DNA from: Bacillota bacterium
Lineage (GTDB): Bacteria; Bacillota; Clostridia; Lachnospirales; Lachnospiraceae
DNA length: 30,263 nucleotides
Reading direction: 5' to 3'
NCBI GenBank assembly: GCA_023408815.1
Contig: JAEYJO010000025.1
Location: 1-30,263, forward strand
Made by a program: the position numbers and the translations under genes. Position 1 is the first letter of the stretch. Each line of letters starts with the position of its first letter. The notes under the pieces were generated by a model. That model was not told the DNA's origin. It ran no database searches and saw nothing but the letters and a program-made list of their open reading frames with translations. This document shows positions 22,249 through 30,263 of the stretch, in pieces.

Positions 22249-24102
22249 TTATACTTCTCGGTAATCTCCGTCTACCACATCATCAGCCGGAGCGGAATCC
22301 GCATCTGCATTCATGTTCATATCAGGACCCGCTGCTCCCTGTGCCTGCTCGTAAACCTTTGCGAACAATGCCTGCGCATCTGTCATAAGCTTCTCCTTTG
22401 CAGCTTTCATCTCATCGATGTCGCTGTCGGACATTTCCTGATCCTTCGTTCTCTCAAGAACTGCCTTCAAAGCTTCGAGGTCGGCTTCTACCGTACTCTT
22501 TGCGGATGCATCGATCTTGTCGCCTACATCTGCCAAAGCTTTTTCTGTCTGGAATACGAAGGAATCTGCTTCATTTCTCGTGTCGATAGCTTCTTTTTTC
22601 TTCTTATCCTGCGCTTCGTACTCCGCCGCTTCCTTTATCGCTTTATCTATGTCGGTATCGGACATGTTGGAGCCTGCTGTAATGGTTATGTGCTGCTCTT
22701 TTCCTGTTCCCAAATCCTTAGCGGATACATTTACGATACCGTTGGCATCGATATCGAAGGTAACCTCGATCTGCGGAATTCCGCGCATTGCCGGCGGGAT
22801 ACCGTCCAGTCTGAATTGTCCGAGAGATTTGTTATCCTTGGCAAACTGTCTTTCACCCTGAACGACGTTGATGTCTACTGCCGTCTGATTGTCTGCTGCC
22901 GTAGAGAAAATCTGGCTCTTCTTTGTAGGAATGGTGGTATTTCTCTCGATCAATCTCGTTGCAACCCCGCCCATTGTCTCAATAGAAAGAGAAAGAGGAG
23001 TAACGTCGAGAAGAAGGATCTCACCTGCGCCTGCATCCCCTGCAAGCTTGCCGCCCTGAATAGAAGCGCCCAAAGCAACGCACTCATCCGGGTTAAGGCT
23101 CTTATTAGGTTCCTGTCCGGTAAGCTGTTTTACCTTCTCCTGAACTGCCGGTATACGTGTGGAACCACCAACCAAAAGCACTTTGCCAATCTCAGAATTA
23201 GTAAGTCCGGCATCCTTCATCGCATTCTGAACAGGAAGAGCCGTTCTCTCTACGAGATCGTGTGTCAGCTCATCGAATTTTGCTCTCGTCAGGTTCATAT
23301 CGAAATGTTTCGGGCCTTCTGCCGTAGCCGTAATGAACGGAAGGTTAATATTTGTGGTTGTTGCAGAGGACAATTCCTTCTTCGCCTTTTCCGCAGCTTC
23401 CTTTAATCTCTGAAGCGCCATCTTATCATTCGACAGATCAACGCCTTCCTGCTTTTTGAACTCCGCCAGCATCCAGTCGATTACTTTCTGGTCGAAGTCA
23501 TCGCCGCCAAGGCGGGTATCTCCGTTTGTAGCGAGAACCTCAATAACACCGTCGCCGATTTCAATGATGGAAACGTCGAAGGTACCGCCGCCCAAATCAT
23601 ATACCATAATTTTCTGTTCTTTTTCGTTATCCAGCCCATATGCAAGCGCTGCTGCCGTAGGCTCGTTGATGATACGCTTCACATCGAGACCCGCAATCTT
23701 ACCGGCATCCTTTGTTGCCTGACGCTGTGCGTCGTTGAAGTAAGCAGGAACGGTAATAACCGCTTCCGTAACCGTCTCTCCGAGATAGCTCTCCGCATCC
23801 GCTTTTAATTTCTGAAGAATCATCGCCGAAATCTGCTGAGGAGAATATTTCTTATCGTCAATGGTGCAGCCTTTGTCGGTACCCATCTGCCTTTTAATGG
23901 AAGCGATTGTCTTCTCCGCATTAGTCACTGCCTGACGCTTTGCAGGCTCACCTACAAGTCTTTCTCCAGTCTTTGTAAAAGCCACAACAGACGGTGTTGT
24001 TCTTGCGCCTTCTGTATTCGCGATAACGGTAGGTTTACCGCCTTCCATAACTGCCACGCAGCTATTTGTTGTTCCTAAGTCAATACCTATAATTTTGCTC
24101 AT
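22249..24102 (-). CDS. dnaK: Chaperone protein DnaK (Hsp70)
   Basis: DnaK is the central ATP-dependent folding chaperone. The 617-residue protein shows the Hsp70 signatures IGIDLGTTNSCVAVMEGG at the start, IMVYDLGGGTFDVSIIEIGD near 170 and VLLVGGSTRIPAVQEKVKQL near 308. Substrate-domain sequences such as LLLDVTPLSLSIETMGGVAT and FDIDANGIVNVSAKDLGTGK follow. A helical lid and an acidic Met/Asn/Ala-rich tail end in DDVVDGDYREV. Length is normal for a Gram-positive DnaK. The ATG follows AGGAGG. It lies 65 bases downstream of grpE and is controlled with it from the CIRCE-containing promoter before hrcA. Confidence 0.98.
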   Translation of the reverse strand: MSKIIGIDLGTTNSCVAVMEGGKPTVIANTEGARTTPSVVAFTKTGERLVGEPAKRQAVTNAEKTIASIKRQMGTDKGCTIDDKKYSPQQISAMILQKLKADAESYLGETVTEAVITVPAYFNDAQRQATKDAGKIAGLDVKRIINEPTAAALAYGLDNEKEQKIMVYDLGGGTFDVSIIEIGDGVIEVLATNGDTRLGGDDFDQKVIDWMLAEFKKQEGVDLSNDKMALQRLKEAAEKAKKELSSATTTNINLPFITATAEGPKHFDMNLTRAKFDELTHDLVERTALPVQNAMKDAGLTNSEIGKVLLVGGSTRIPAVQEKVKQLTGQEPNKSLNPDECVALGASIQGGKLAGDAGAGEILLLDVTPLSLSIETMGGVATRLIERNTTIPTKKSQIFSTAADNQTAVDINVVQGERQFAKDNKSLGQFRLDGIPPAMRGIPQIEVTFDIDANGIVNVSAKDLGTGKEQHITITAGSNMSDTDIDKAIKEAAEYEAQDKKKKEAIDTRNEADSFVFQTEKALADVGDKIDASAKSTVEADLEALKAVLERTKDQEMSDSDIDEMKAAKEKLMTDAQALFAKVYEQAQGAAGPDMNMNADADSAPADDVVDGDYREV

Positions 24103-24167
24103 GATTAAGCCCTCCTAAAATATATTGTTCAATTGATTTGCTCGCTAATTTAATCGCTGTCTGTCGC

Positions 24168-24854
24168 TCAGCTTACAACAGCTACCATGCTGTGTCTTAC
24201 TACCGTATCTCTGTACATATAGCCTTTTAATAGCTCCTGCGCGATGATTCCTGATTCATATTCCTCGCTCTCCACCTGCATTACCGCATTGTGATAATCC
24301 GGATTGAATTCCTGACCTATCGCTTCTATGGGCTTTACTCCCAAGCTGTCGAGTTCTGTCATGAGCTGCTTGTAAATCATCTGCATTCCTTCCGAGAAGC
24401 CGCTTCCTTTCTCTTCCTCGGGAATAGTCGCCAGACCTCTTTCGAAGTTATCCACCACCGGAAGTATTTTCTCTATAATGCTTCTGGCTCCGGTCTCGAA
24501 CATCACCGTCTTTTCCTTATCCGTCCGCTTTCTGAAATTGTCGAATTCCGCCATTTGGCGTCTTACCTTGTCCTCAAGCTCATCCACTTTTTGTTTTAGG
24601 ACTTCCTGCTTCTTATCCTTCTTTTTGAAAAAACTTTTGCCGGCGTTTTCTTCATATTCTTCGCCGTCTTCTTCCGGCGCACCTTCAGCCTCTTCGGCCT
24701 GCGTCTCTCCCTGACCTTCCAAAGAGATATCCTCCGGCAGGATTTCCTTAGCTTCCGCTTCCTCGCCGTCAATTATGATTTTCTTATCTGCCGGATCTTC
24801 CTTGTTCAATACATCCTGAATATCCTGATCGTTTATATCTTTCTGCTCTGCCAC
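24168..24854 (-). CDS. grpE: Nucleotide exchange factor GrpE
   Basis: GrpE releases ADP from DnaK. The protein (228 residues) has an unusually long acidic N-terminal tail (about residues 1-75, rich in Glu and Asp). A coiled coil (KKQEVLKQKVDELEDKVRRQ, MAEFDNFRKRTDKE) and the beta-wing domain follow, with the signature VKPIEAIGQEFNPDYHNAVM and YMYRDTVVRHSMVAVV. The DNFRKRT and NPDYHNAV motifs settle the call. It starts 39 bases after the hrcA stop in the heat-shock operon. Confidence 0.95.
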   Translation of the reverse strand: MAEQKDINDQDIQDVLNKEDPADKKIIIDGEEAEAKEILPEDISLEGQGETQAEEAEGAPEEDGEEYEENAGKSFFKKKDKKQEVLKQKVDELEDKVRRQMAEFDNFRKRTDKEKTVMFETGARSIIEKILPVVDNFERGLATIPEEEKGSGFSEGMQMIYKQLMTELDSLGVKPIEAIGQEFNPDYHNAVMQVESEEYESGIIAQELLKGYMYRDTVVRHSMVAVVS

Positions 24855-24893
24855 TTCATTTATTCCTTTCTTTCCTACTTTTATTTCTTTTGT

Positions 24894-25925
24894 TTATTCC
24901 CGCTTCTTATATAAATCATCCAACTGGTGCATCAGCGTCTTTAACGTTCCCACTACCTTATCGTAATCCATACGCTTCGGTCCGATGATTCCAATGGTTC
25001 CTTTCATTCCCTCTTCCAGCTCATAGGTAGCCGTTACGACGCTGCAGTCCTTCATAGACTGTACCGGCGTCTCGTCGCCGATATATATCTGAATGCCGGT
25101 ATTATTTTCATCCGACAACCGCTCTTCCACCAACTCTTCCAAAAGCTTTTTTTCTTCGAATGCGGTAATCAGTTCACTGGCCTTGCGATTGTCTGCAAGC
25201 TCGGGATACCTGAATATGTTGTTTGCTCCGCTTGTATATATCTCCAAGTCCTCATCCGCTTTGATCGATTCCGCTATAGCATCGATAACCTCTCCGATAA
25301 TCGTGCTGTGTATACCCGCCTGCTGTTTCATTGCCGTTATCATGTTCAGATTTATTTCTTCCAGGGTAAGTCCATTCAAGTGGGTGTTGAGAAGGATATT
25401 TAATTTCAGAAGTGATTCGCTGTCCAGTTCCTCCTCTATCTGGAGCATGCTATTTTTTATTACATTGCCCTCTACAACGGTAACCACCAAAAGCTGATGG
25501 GAATCCACACGGGATAACTGTATGAATTTCAGCTTGTTACGATGGTACTGAGGTGCCGAAATCATCGTGGCATAATTTGTATTCTGTGCGAGAACCTTCG
25601 CCACCTGCTTCAAAAGATGATCCATTTTATCTTCTTTTTCCAGCAAAATGCCTTTCAGCTCTTCCACCTCCCGTTCTTTCTCCTCCATCATCTGATCTAC
25701 ATATAATCGGTAGCCCTTGTCGGAGGGAATCCTTCCTGCGGAGGTGTGAGGCTGGATAATGTATCCAAGCTCCTCCAAATCTGCCATTTCATTTCTTATA
25801 GTAGCAGAACTCAGATTCATATCCGTATATTTAGAAATTGTTCTGCTGCCTACCGGTTCTCCGGTCTCAAGATAGTTGCGGATAATGGCCTGCATAATCT
25901 TTATTTTTCTTTCATCAAGCTGCAC
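24894..25925 (-). CDS. hrcA: Heat-inducible transcription repressor HrcA
   Basis: HrcA binds the CIRCE operator and shuts off dnaK and groE operons until heat draws GroEL away. The 343-residue protein has a winged helix (MQLDERKIKIMQAIIRNYLE, SSATIRNEMADLEELGYIIQ, SAGRIPSDKGYRLYVD). A GAF-like domain follows (KLKFIQLSRVDSHQLLVVTV onward), with the end GTIGIIGPKRMDYDKVVGTL. The start is a GTG at 25925 with GGGAGG 8 bases upstream. A CIRCE element lies 64 bases before it, so the gene is self-regulated and heads hrcA-grpE-dnaK. Confidence 0.96.
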   Translation of the reverse strand: MQLDERKIKIMQAIIRNYLETGEPVGSRTISKYTDMNLSSATIRNEMADLEELGYIIQPHTSAGRIPSDKGYRLYVDQMMEEKEREVEELKGILLEKEDKMDHLLKQVAKVLAQNTNYATMISAPQYHRNKLKFIQLSRVDSHQLLVVTVVEGNVIKNSMLQIEEELDSESLLKLNILLNTHLNGLTLEEINLNMITAMKQQAGIHSTIIGEVIDAIAESIKADEDLEIYTSGANNIFRYPELADNRKASELITAFEEKKLLEELVEERLSDENNTGIQIYIGDETPVQSMKDCSVVTATYELEEGMKGTIGIIGPKRMDYDKVVGTLKTLMHQLDDLYKKRE

Positions 25926-25988
25926 TTCATCATCCTCCCATCTTTATAACCATACTTTTTATAAAATATGGAGACCCTTTGCTTTTTG

Positions 25989-26015
25989 TTAGCACTCAAC
26001 ATCTTGGAGTGCTAA
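25989..26015. promoter_or_regulatory. CIRCE operator
   Basis: TTAGCACTC (25989-25997), nine bases, then GAGTGCTAA (26007-26015): a perfect match to the known HrcA-binding inverted repeat. It lies just downstream of the hrcA promoter. Confidence 0.98.
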
Positions 26016-26029
26016 TACCTTCTTACCAT

Positions 26030-26058
26030 AAAATATCACTTACCCTATACAATGTCAA
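26030..26058 (-). promoter_or_regulatory. Promoter of the hrcA-grpE-dnaK operon
   Basis: On the minus strand a perfect TTGACA (26053-26058) and TATTTT (26030-26035) are 17 bases apart. The CIRCE element begins 14 bases downstream, so bound HrcA blocks the start region. Confidence 0.8.
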
Positions 26059-26081
26059 CAGATAACTTCAAAATTATTTAT

Positions 26082-26128
26082 AAAAAAAATATGAACAGAA
26101 GATTCCAAGCGGAATTTTCTGTTCATAT
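26082..26128 (-). terminator. Terminator of the DUF6465-like gene
   Basis: An 18-bp stem (26111-26128 with 26089-26106, one mismatch) with a 4-base loop ends on the minus strand in a run of eight T residues. It separates this gene from the hrcA promoter. Confidence 0.8.
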
Positions 26129-26138
26129 ATAAAAATCC

Positions 26139-26223
26139 TACCAGAATGTGTCTGAAAACTGCAAAGTAAGGCATTTAGAACGGTGCAGTTAGTTTTCAAA
26201 CGCATGGCCTTTTGACCCTGGTA
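26139..26223. repeat. Long imperfect inverted repeat in the 3' UTR of the DUF6465-like gene
   Basis: Arms at 26146-26163 and 26184-26205 pair around TGAAAACTGCA with a 3-base bulge and two other changes, and outer TACCAG/CTGGTA (26139-26144, 26218-26223) close the structure. It lies between the stop codon and the terminator, with no T run of its own. Confidence 0.55.
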
Positions 26224-26240
26224 TCATAACAAATAATGTA

Positions 26241-26687
26241 TTAAATAAAGAAGTTTCCTGAAATATCGCCGTTAAACACGTAATATGCGATGCTTTCTTC
26301 CGGTTTCACATAAAGCTCCAATGACTTGTAAGCTTCGTCACTCTTATGTAAATCGTATTTCCATACATCCTCTGCTATTTTCGTAAGGTCCTCTATGCTA
26401 TAGGACTTTCCGCCAAATTGCAGGCTTATCACTTGTTTTACGTCCTTATTCTTTGCTGACGCTTTTGCCGTAGTCTTCTTAGCCGCTTTCGTTTCCTTCT
26501 TAACAGGGGTTTTCTTTGCGGCAGGCTTAACTGCCTCCTTCTTAGCTGCCGTATTTGCTGCCTTTGTCGCCTTTGTCTCTTCCTTCTTCGCCGGTTCTTT
26601 CTTTGATGTCGCAACTGTTGCAGCAGTTCCTGCGGTCTCCGTACTTACAGTAGATTTAACGGTTGATGTCTTCTTCGTTTCTGTCAT
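26241..26687 (-). CDS. DUF6465-like protein with a Lys/Ala-rich histone-like tail
   Basis: The 148-residue protein has two parts. Residues 1-80 are low-complexity and very basic, with repeated AKK, KKE, PVKK and AAKK words like histone H1 or bacterial HU-tail proteins. Residues 85-148 form a folded acidic domain (VKQVISLQFGGKSYSIEDLT, then WKYDLHKSDEAYKSLELYVK and ESIAYYVFNGDISGNFFI), which I recall from DUF6465 proteins of Lachnospiraceae. Function is unknown; nucleic-acid or polyanion binding by the tail is inference. The ATG at 26687 has AAAGGAG 8 bases upstream; a GTG at 26705 precedes that site. It has a near-perfect promoter (TTGACA, 17, TAAACT) and a strong terminator, so it is probably well expressed and transcribed alone. 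Confidence 0.75.
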   Translation of the reverse strand: MTETKKTSTVKSTVSTETAGTAATVATSKKEPAKKEETKATKAANTAAKKEAVKPAAKKTPVKKETKAAKKTTAKASAKNKDVKQVISLQFGGKSYSIEDLTKIAEDVWKYDLHKSDEAYKSLELYVKPEESIAYYVFNGDISGNFFI

Positions 26688-26802
26688 AGGTTTTTCTCCT
26701 TTCACATTCGATTACGCCGAACTTCGATTTTGCCGAATTTCAAACGATATCGATCTCACAAATACAATCCAAATACCACATTTTCCCAATCCCATCTATA
26801 AA

Positions 26803-26831
26803 AGTTTACCGTAATTCAACTGTCTTGTCAA
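26803..26831 (-). promoter_or_regulatory. Promoter of the DUF6465-like gene
   Basis: On the minus strand TTGACA (26826-26831) and TAAACT (26803-26808) are 17 bases apart, about 120 bases before the start codon, leaving a long 5' leader. Confidence 0.65.
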
Positions 26832-26864
26832 CTCTTTAACAAGGTAGCGCAGCAAACAAGTGAA

Positions 26865-27698
26865 CTAAGCGCGGGCGAAGATCATAAAGTAAGCCAGAAC
26901 AAGGATTCCCAGCACAATTCTATACCATCCGAATATCTTAAAGTCATGTTTTCTTATATATCCCATGAAAAAGCGGATCACGATAACGGACACCACGAAG
27001 GCTACAATCATACCGACCGCCAGAATTGTCCACTCCGCCGTAGTGAATACCAATCCGAACTTCACAAGCTTTAACAGGCTGGCCCCGAACATTACCGGAA
27101 TAGCGAGGAAAAAGGTGAATTCTGCCGCTATCGTTCTGGATACGCCCAGAAGTAAAGCTCCTATAATCGTTGCTCCTGAACGCGAGGTTCCCGGAAATAT
27201 CGCCGCAATCAGCTGCCAGATACCGATGATAGCCGCAGCTTTGTAAGTGAGCTGCGAAAGATCTGTAATCTTCGGCGTTTCGTTCTTACTTATGTTCCTA
27301 TTCTCGATTACGATAAACAGAATACCGAACACGATGAGCGCAATTGCCACGCATGTATAATTATAAAAAAGCTCGTCGAACAAGTCGTCGAACAAAACTC
27401 CCACAATTGCCGCCGGTACGCAGGCAACCAGTATTTTAAACCAGAGAGTAAAAATATCCTTTTTAATATGGGGTTCTTTTTTCAAGTCGAAAGGGAATAT
27501 CTTATCCCAGAACAGAATCACCACTGCCAGAATTGCCCCAAGCTGTATGACTACCAAAAACATCTTCCAGAACTCGGGCGATACATCCAGCGAAACGAAT
27601 TCGTTCAGCAGAATCATATGCCCTGTGCTGCTGATGGGCAGCCATTCCGTAATACCTTCCACGATGCCGAACAGCACCGCCTTCAAAATTTCTATCAT
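26865..27698 (-). CDS. uppP: Undecaprenyl-diphosphatase UppP (BacA)
   Basis: UppP removes a phosphate from undecaprenyl diphosphate outside the membrane so the lipid carrier of peptidoglycan synthesis can be reused; extra copies give bacitracin tolerance. The 277-residue protein has about eight membrane segments. The two family motifs are intact: GIVEGITEWLPISSTGHMIL near residue 12 with the catalytic Glu residues, and FPGTSRSGATIIGALLLGVS near 168 with the essential Arg. GGAGGAGG precedes the ATG. The gene stands alone; no bacitracin transporter or regulator is next to it. Confidence 0.95.
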   Translation of the reverse strand: MIEILKAVLFGIVEGITEWLPISSTGHMILLNEFVSLDVSPEFWKMFLVVIQLGAILAVVILFWDKIFPFDLKKEPHIKKDIFTLWFKILVACVPAAIVGVLFDDLFDELFYNYTCVAIALIVFGILFIVIENRNISKNETPKITDLSQLTYKAAAIIGIWQLIAAIFPGTSRSGATIIGALLLGVSRTIAAEFTFFLAIPVMFGASLLKLVKFGLVFTTAEWTILAVGMIVAFVVSVIVIRFFMGYIRKHDFKIFGWYRIVLGILVLAYFMIFARA

Positions 27699-27802
27699 TA
27701 TCAGACCTCCTCCGACTGACGTGCAGCCTTTTTCATCTGCCGTCCATCTGTTTCATCATATATTAATATATAACGAAAGCTTTCATTTTATTTCTTCATT
27801 CT

Positions 27803-28648
27803 TTACGATAAATACTCCAGAAGGTCCGCATAGCTTTCCTGTGCATCCTTGTAGCCTTCCTCGTACAGAGCTTTCAGCTTCTGCGCATCTTTCTCCACTC
27901 TTCCTACTTCGCTTATCCTCTTCGGGCGGATCACGAAAGCATTTCCTTCTTTTTCCTGTTCCTCCAGATAGCTCAAGGTATCGTTGTATTCTCTATGTCT
28001 TTCCTTCATTAGCTCATATACCCTGGGATACTTGACATAGCGGGCTTTTACGAGCGAAAGACTGGAGGAAGGCTTTCTATGATAGCCCGTCTCCTTAGTA
28101 AGTATTACCACATTTTTCTCATTTCCGTCGGAAATAGATTTTTTTATAGGAATGGAATCCGCAACGCCTCCGTCCAGATACATCTCCTCCCCGATCTTCA
28201 CATTACGGGATACGAGAGGCATAGAACTGGAAGCCCGTACTGCCTGAATATCTCTGTGCATATCCTGAAGCTGTATGTACTCCGCCTCTCCCGTCCTGAT
28301 ATTAGTCACCACCGCATAGGCCTTACCTTCATATTTATTAAAGGTATCATAATCATAAGGGTCCAGATAATTCGGTATCAGATCATAGCACATATCTGTT
28401 CCGAACAAATCCCCTGTTGTGAAAAGGCTGTAAGGACTGCAGTACCTCTTATTATCCAGATAATTCACCCCTACACGATATCCCCGCTTCTTCTGTTTCG
28501 ACAGAAAACTGCATAGATGACAGGCCCCTGCCGATACCCCGTAACAAGAGGAAAATTCCATTTCTTCATCGAGAAAAAAATCTAATACTCCGGCAGTATA
28601 AATTCCCTTCATGCCGCCGCCTTCCAAAACAAGACCAGCCTGAAACAT
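27803..28648 (-). CDS. Patatin-like phospholipase
   Basis: Patatin-like enzymes are Ser-Asp dyad lipid acyl hydrolases. The 281-residue protein has the oxyanion motif LVLEGGGMKGIYTAGVLDFF at its start. The nucleophile elbow is YGVSAGACHL near residue 38 (GxSxG with Ser), and the catalytic Asp lies in YLDGGVADSIPIKK near 157. ASSSMPLVSRNVKI is also conserved. The C-terminal third is helical and charged (LMKERHREYNDTLSYLEEQE). It matches the YjjU/RssA-type bacterial group. No signal peptide is seen, so it is probably cytoplasmic. It starts 27 bases after the aminotransferase stop, likely in one operon; a functional link is not evident. Confidence 0.9.
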   Translation of the reverse strand: MFQAGLVLEGGGMKGIYTAGVLDFFLDEEMEFSSCYGVSAGACHLCSFLSKQKKRGYRVGVNYLDNKRYCSPYSLFTTGDLFGTDMCYDLIPNYLDPYDYDTFNKYEGKAYAVVTNIRTGEAEYIQLQDMHRDIQAVRASSSMPLVSRNVKIGEEMYLDGGVADSIPIKKSISDGNEKNVVILTKETGYHRKPSSSLSLVKARYVKYPRVYELMKERHREYNDTLSYLEEQEKEGNAFVIRPKRISEVGRVEKDAQKLKALYEEGYKDAQESYADLLEYLS

Positions 28649-28675
28649 AATAGTACTCCTTCCTTTTATAACAGT

Positions 28676-29863
28676 TTAACGATACTCTGCTTCCACGAAT
28701 TTTCGAAGGGCCGCCAAAGAACGTTCCACCTTCTCCGTGTCGATACAATATGCCATACGGAAATATCCCGGGCATCCGAAACTGTCGCCCGGAACCAGAA
28801 TTAAATCATAGTTCTTCGCCTTCTGACAGAAAATCTTCGCATCCTCTTCCAGCGCTTTCGGGAAAATGTAGAAGGTACCGCCCGGCTTCACACAGGTGAA
28901 TCCGAGATCTGTAAGCTCTTTATATAGAAGATTCATATTCGTTTCATATACGGATAAGTCAGAGGTCTCGTAAAGAACCTCTGCCACCGCAAGCTGCACA
29001 ATAGAGGACGGACAGTTATGTCCGATCCCTCTGGAAATCTGACCGCACATATTGACGATGGTCTCCGCGTCCCTGCATGCAGGATTTACCGCGATATATC
29101 CGATTCTCTCGCCGGGAATAGACAGCGACTTGGAATAGGAATAACAGCTAATGGTGTTAGCATATACCTTGGATACGTAGATATCCTCCACTCCCGCAAA
29201 TACGATTTCCCTATATGGCTCATCGGAAATCAGATAAATATCATGACCATATTCTTCAGATTTCTTCGTCATAGTTTCCGCAAGCTTCTCCAAGGTCTCT
29301 TTCGTATAGACAATGCCGGAAGGGTTATTGGGTGTGTTAACCAGAACTGCCATTACCTTTTCATTAAGCATCTCCTCAAAACGCTCAAAATTGATCTGGA
29401 AGGTCTCCGTATTCGGGGGCACCACCTTGAGCACGGCACCGCTCAAATCGATATAAGGATGATATTCCGGAAAAAACGGCGCGAAGGTCAGCACCTCGTC
29501 TCCGGGCACCGTGACGGCGCGGACCGCATGGGAGATGGCCCCTGCTGCTCCGGCCGTCATAAATATATGTTTATATGTATAGCTCATGTTAAATCTCTTA
29601 TTCAGGGACTCCGCAACCTTTTCCTTCACGGAGGTGATTCCGAGGCTGGGACTGTATCCGTGAAGAGCCATCGGGTCGCACTTTTCGAGCAAATCTACCA
29701 TCGCCTGCTTAAACTTCTCCGGCGCAGGTACAGAAGGGTTGCCGAGGCTGTAATCGAACACATTCTCATAACCGATTTCCCTGCCTCTGGACGTGGCATA
29801 TTCGGACAACTCTCTGATAACGGATTTTGCGCCTAGCATGTCTTTATATTTTGCTGCAATCAT
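28676..29863 (-). CDS. PLP-dependent class I/II aminotransferase
   Basis: The 395-residue fold-type I enzyme shows VFDYSLGNPSVPAPEKFKQA, MTAGAAGAISHAVRAVTVPG near residue 105, VLVNTPNNPSGIVYTKETLE near 185 (substrate and PLP contacts), LISDEPYREIVFAG near 220, the PLP-binding lysine in CYSYSKSLSIPGERIGYIAV near 250, and FRMAYCIDTEKVERSL at the end with the carboxylate-binding Arg. It resembles aspartate/aromatic-type aminotransferases; the exact amino donor cannot be told. AAAGGAG precedes the ATG at 29863. It is probably co-transcribed with the patatin-like gene downstream. Confidence 0.9.
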   Translation of the reverse strand: MIAAKYKDMLGAKSVIRELSEYATSRGREIGYENVFDYSLGNPSVPAPEKFKQAMVDLLEKCDPMALHGYSPSLGITSVKEKVAESLNKRFNMSYTYKHIFMTAGAAGAISHAVRAVTVPGDEVLTFAPFFPEYHPYIDLSGAVLKVVPPNTETFQINFERFEEMLNEKVMAVLVNTPNNPSGIVYTKETLEKLAETMTKKSEEYGHDIYLISDEPYREIVFAGVEDIYVSKVYANTISCYSYSKSLSIPGERIGYIAVNPACRDAETIVNMCGQISRGIGHNCPSSIVQLAVAEVLYETSDLSVYETNMNLLYKELTDLGFTCVKPGGTFYIFPKALEEDAKIFCQKAKNYDLILVPGDSFGCPGYFRMAYCIDTEKVERSLAALRKFVEAEYR

Positions 29864-30060
29864 TCTATCGTTATTCTCCTTTCAAAGCTTACATCAGATT
29901 CTTTCACAGCAACCATTTTATCACAGTTCTTCCGATTACGGTATAACTTTCTCTATATAACAAAGTATTTGTTCCGCGCGCGCAGCTGCGCATCCTGTCC
30001 GAAGGGCTTTTATCTTATAGGATGTACTTTCCTATAAGGATTAGGGTGTCAAAAGGTCCT
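29864..30060. other. Upstream region of the aminotransferase with hairpins
   Basis: The stretch holds the aminotransferase ribosome binding site and an AT-rich promoter-like zone (GATAAAAT on the minus strand near 29920). It also holds a perfect 9-bp hairpin cttatagga/tcctataag (30014-30022, 30030-30038) and one half of the GGGTGTCAAAAG motif seen at 8157-8196. No gene is visible. Confidence 0.45.
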
Positions 30061-30237
30061 TTATGAATACATTCTGGTCAATATGACCAAAACAAAAAGT
30101 ACGACTGCTCCTATGTAAATATTTAGAAGTTCTTTTTCTGGATATTTGAGCCATACCAGAAAACAAAACTGTTTGAGCGCAGCGAGTTTTTTGTTTTCTG
30201 GTATGTTTGGCGCGAATAGACTGAGAATTAGAACTTC
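30061..30237 (-). pseudogene. Possible C-terminal fragment of a small membrane protein
   Basis: An open minus-strand stretch of 58 codons has no usual start codon. It reads EVLILSLFAPNIPENKKLAA, then LKQFCFLVWLKYPEKELLNI, and ends in a good membrane segment (YIGAVVLFVLVILTRMYS) and TAA. A long palindrome (30153-30204) lies inside it. It may be a gene broken by that repeat, or chance; I do not recognise a family. Confidence 0.3.
30153..30204. repeat. Long palindrome with TACCAG ends
   Basis: Left arm ataccagaaaacaaaact (30153-30170) pairs with 30185-30204 over 18 bases with a 2-base bulge; the centre is a GC-rich gtttgagcgcagcg. It is not followed by a T run on either strand. The TACCAG/CTGGTA ends are shared with the repeat at 26139-26223. 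Confidence 0.6.
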
Positions 30238-30263
30238 TTATATATTGGAATTCGGAGCAGGAG

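Overview
The window looks like a stretch of a Clostridia chromosome, most likely Lachnospiraceae (Bacillota). The reasons are gene content and order: a type III glutamine synthetase, ThiI without a rhodanese domain next to a NifS-type desulfurase, hrcA-grpE-dnaK-dnaJ under a perfect CIRCE element, a DUF6465-like Lys/Ala-rich protein, a DUF3048 lipoprotein, and strong AAGGAGG-type ribosome binding sites. No rRNA, insertion sequence, CRISPR array or intact prophage was seen. The placement rests on reading the sequence, not on a database search.

Region 1 (1 to about 3840) is AT-rich and accessory in character. It holds the 5' part of an unrecognised membrane-anchored protein, a divergent pair (99-aa membrane protein and XRE-type repressor) around a perfect 12-5-12 palindrome, a decayed GNAT acetyltransferase, a small HAD-like phosphatase and a long stretch without genes. 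It ends at the 3' side of a tRNA-Gln(CTG), which suggests an old integration site.

Region 2 (3840-13010) is core genome, almost all on the minus strand. glnN has its own leader with an internal terminator. Upstream lies a chain read in the order ireB, ruvX, DUF1292, fur, rnj, ylbF-like, mltG-like, trmR, trhP. This matches the yrzL-yrrK-yrzB-yrrL-yrrM-yrrN/O order of Bacillus subtilis, with fur, RNase J and the YlbF-like gene inserted. The gene in the MltG slot has kept only the membrane anchor and the N-terminal domain.

Region 3 (13140-19480) holds tRNA and translation modification genes: mtaB, then thiI, nifS, rsmE and prmA. A small HPr-like gene lacking the phospho-histidine but keeping the regulatory serine region (Crh-like) faces the other way. 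With trmR and trhP, the window carries at least four tRNA modification functions plus methylases of 16S rRNA and ribosomal protein L11.

Region 4 (19580-26060) has an inverted DUF3048 lipoprotein gene followed by the heat-shock cluster hrcA-grpE-dnaK-dnaJ. A long hairpin and a possible separate promoter lie between dnaK and dnaJ.

Region 5 (26080-30263) carries the DUF6465-like protein, undecaprenyl-diphosphatase uppP, and a probable two-gene operon of a class I/II aminotransferase and a patatin-like lipase. It ends in a palindrome-rich segment with a gene fragment. Several long inverted repeats (near 6673-6835, 8157-8196, 26139-26223, 30153-30204) are not explained by ordinary terminators.
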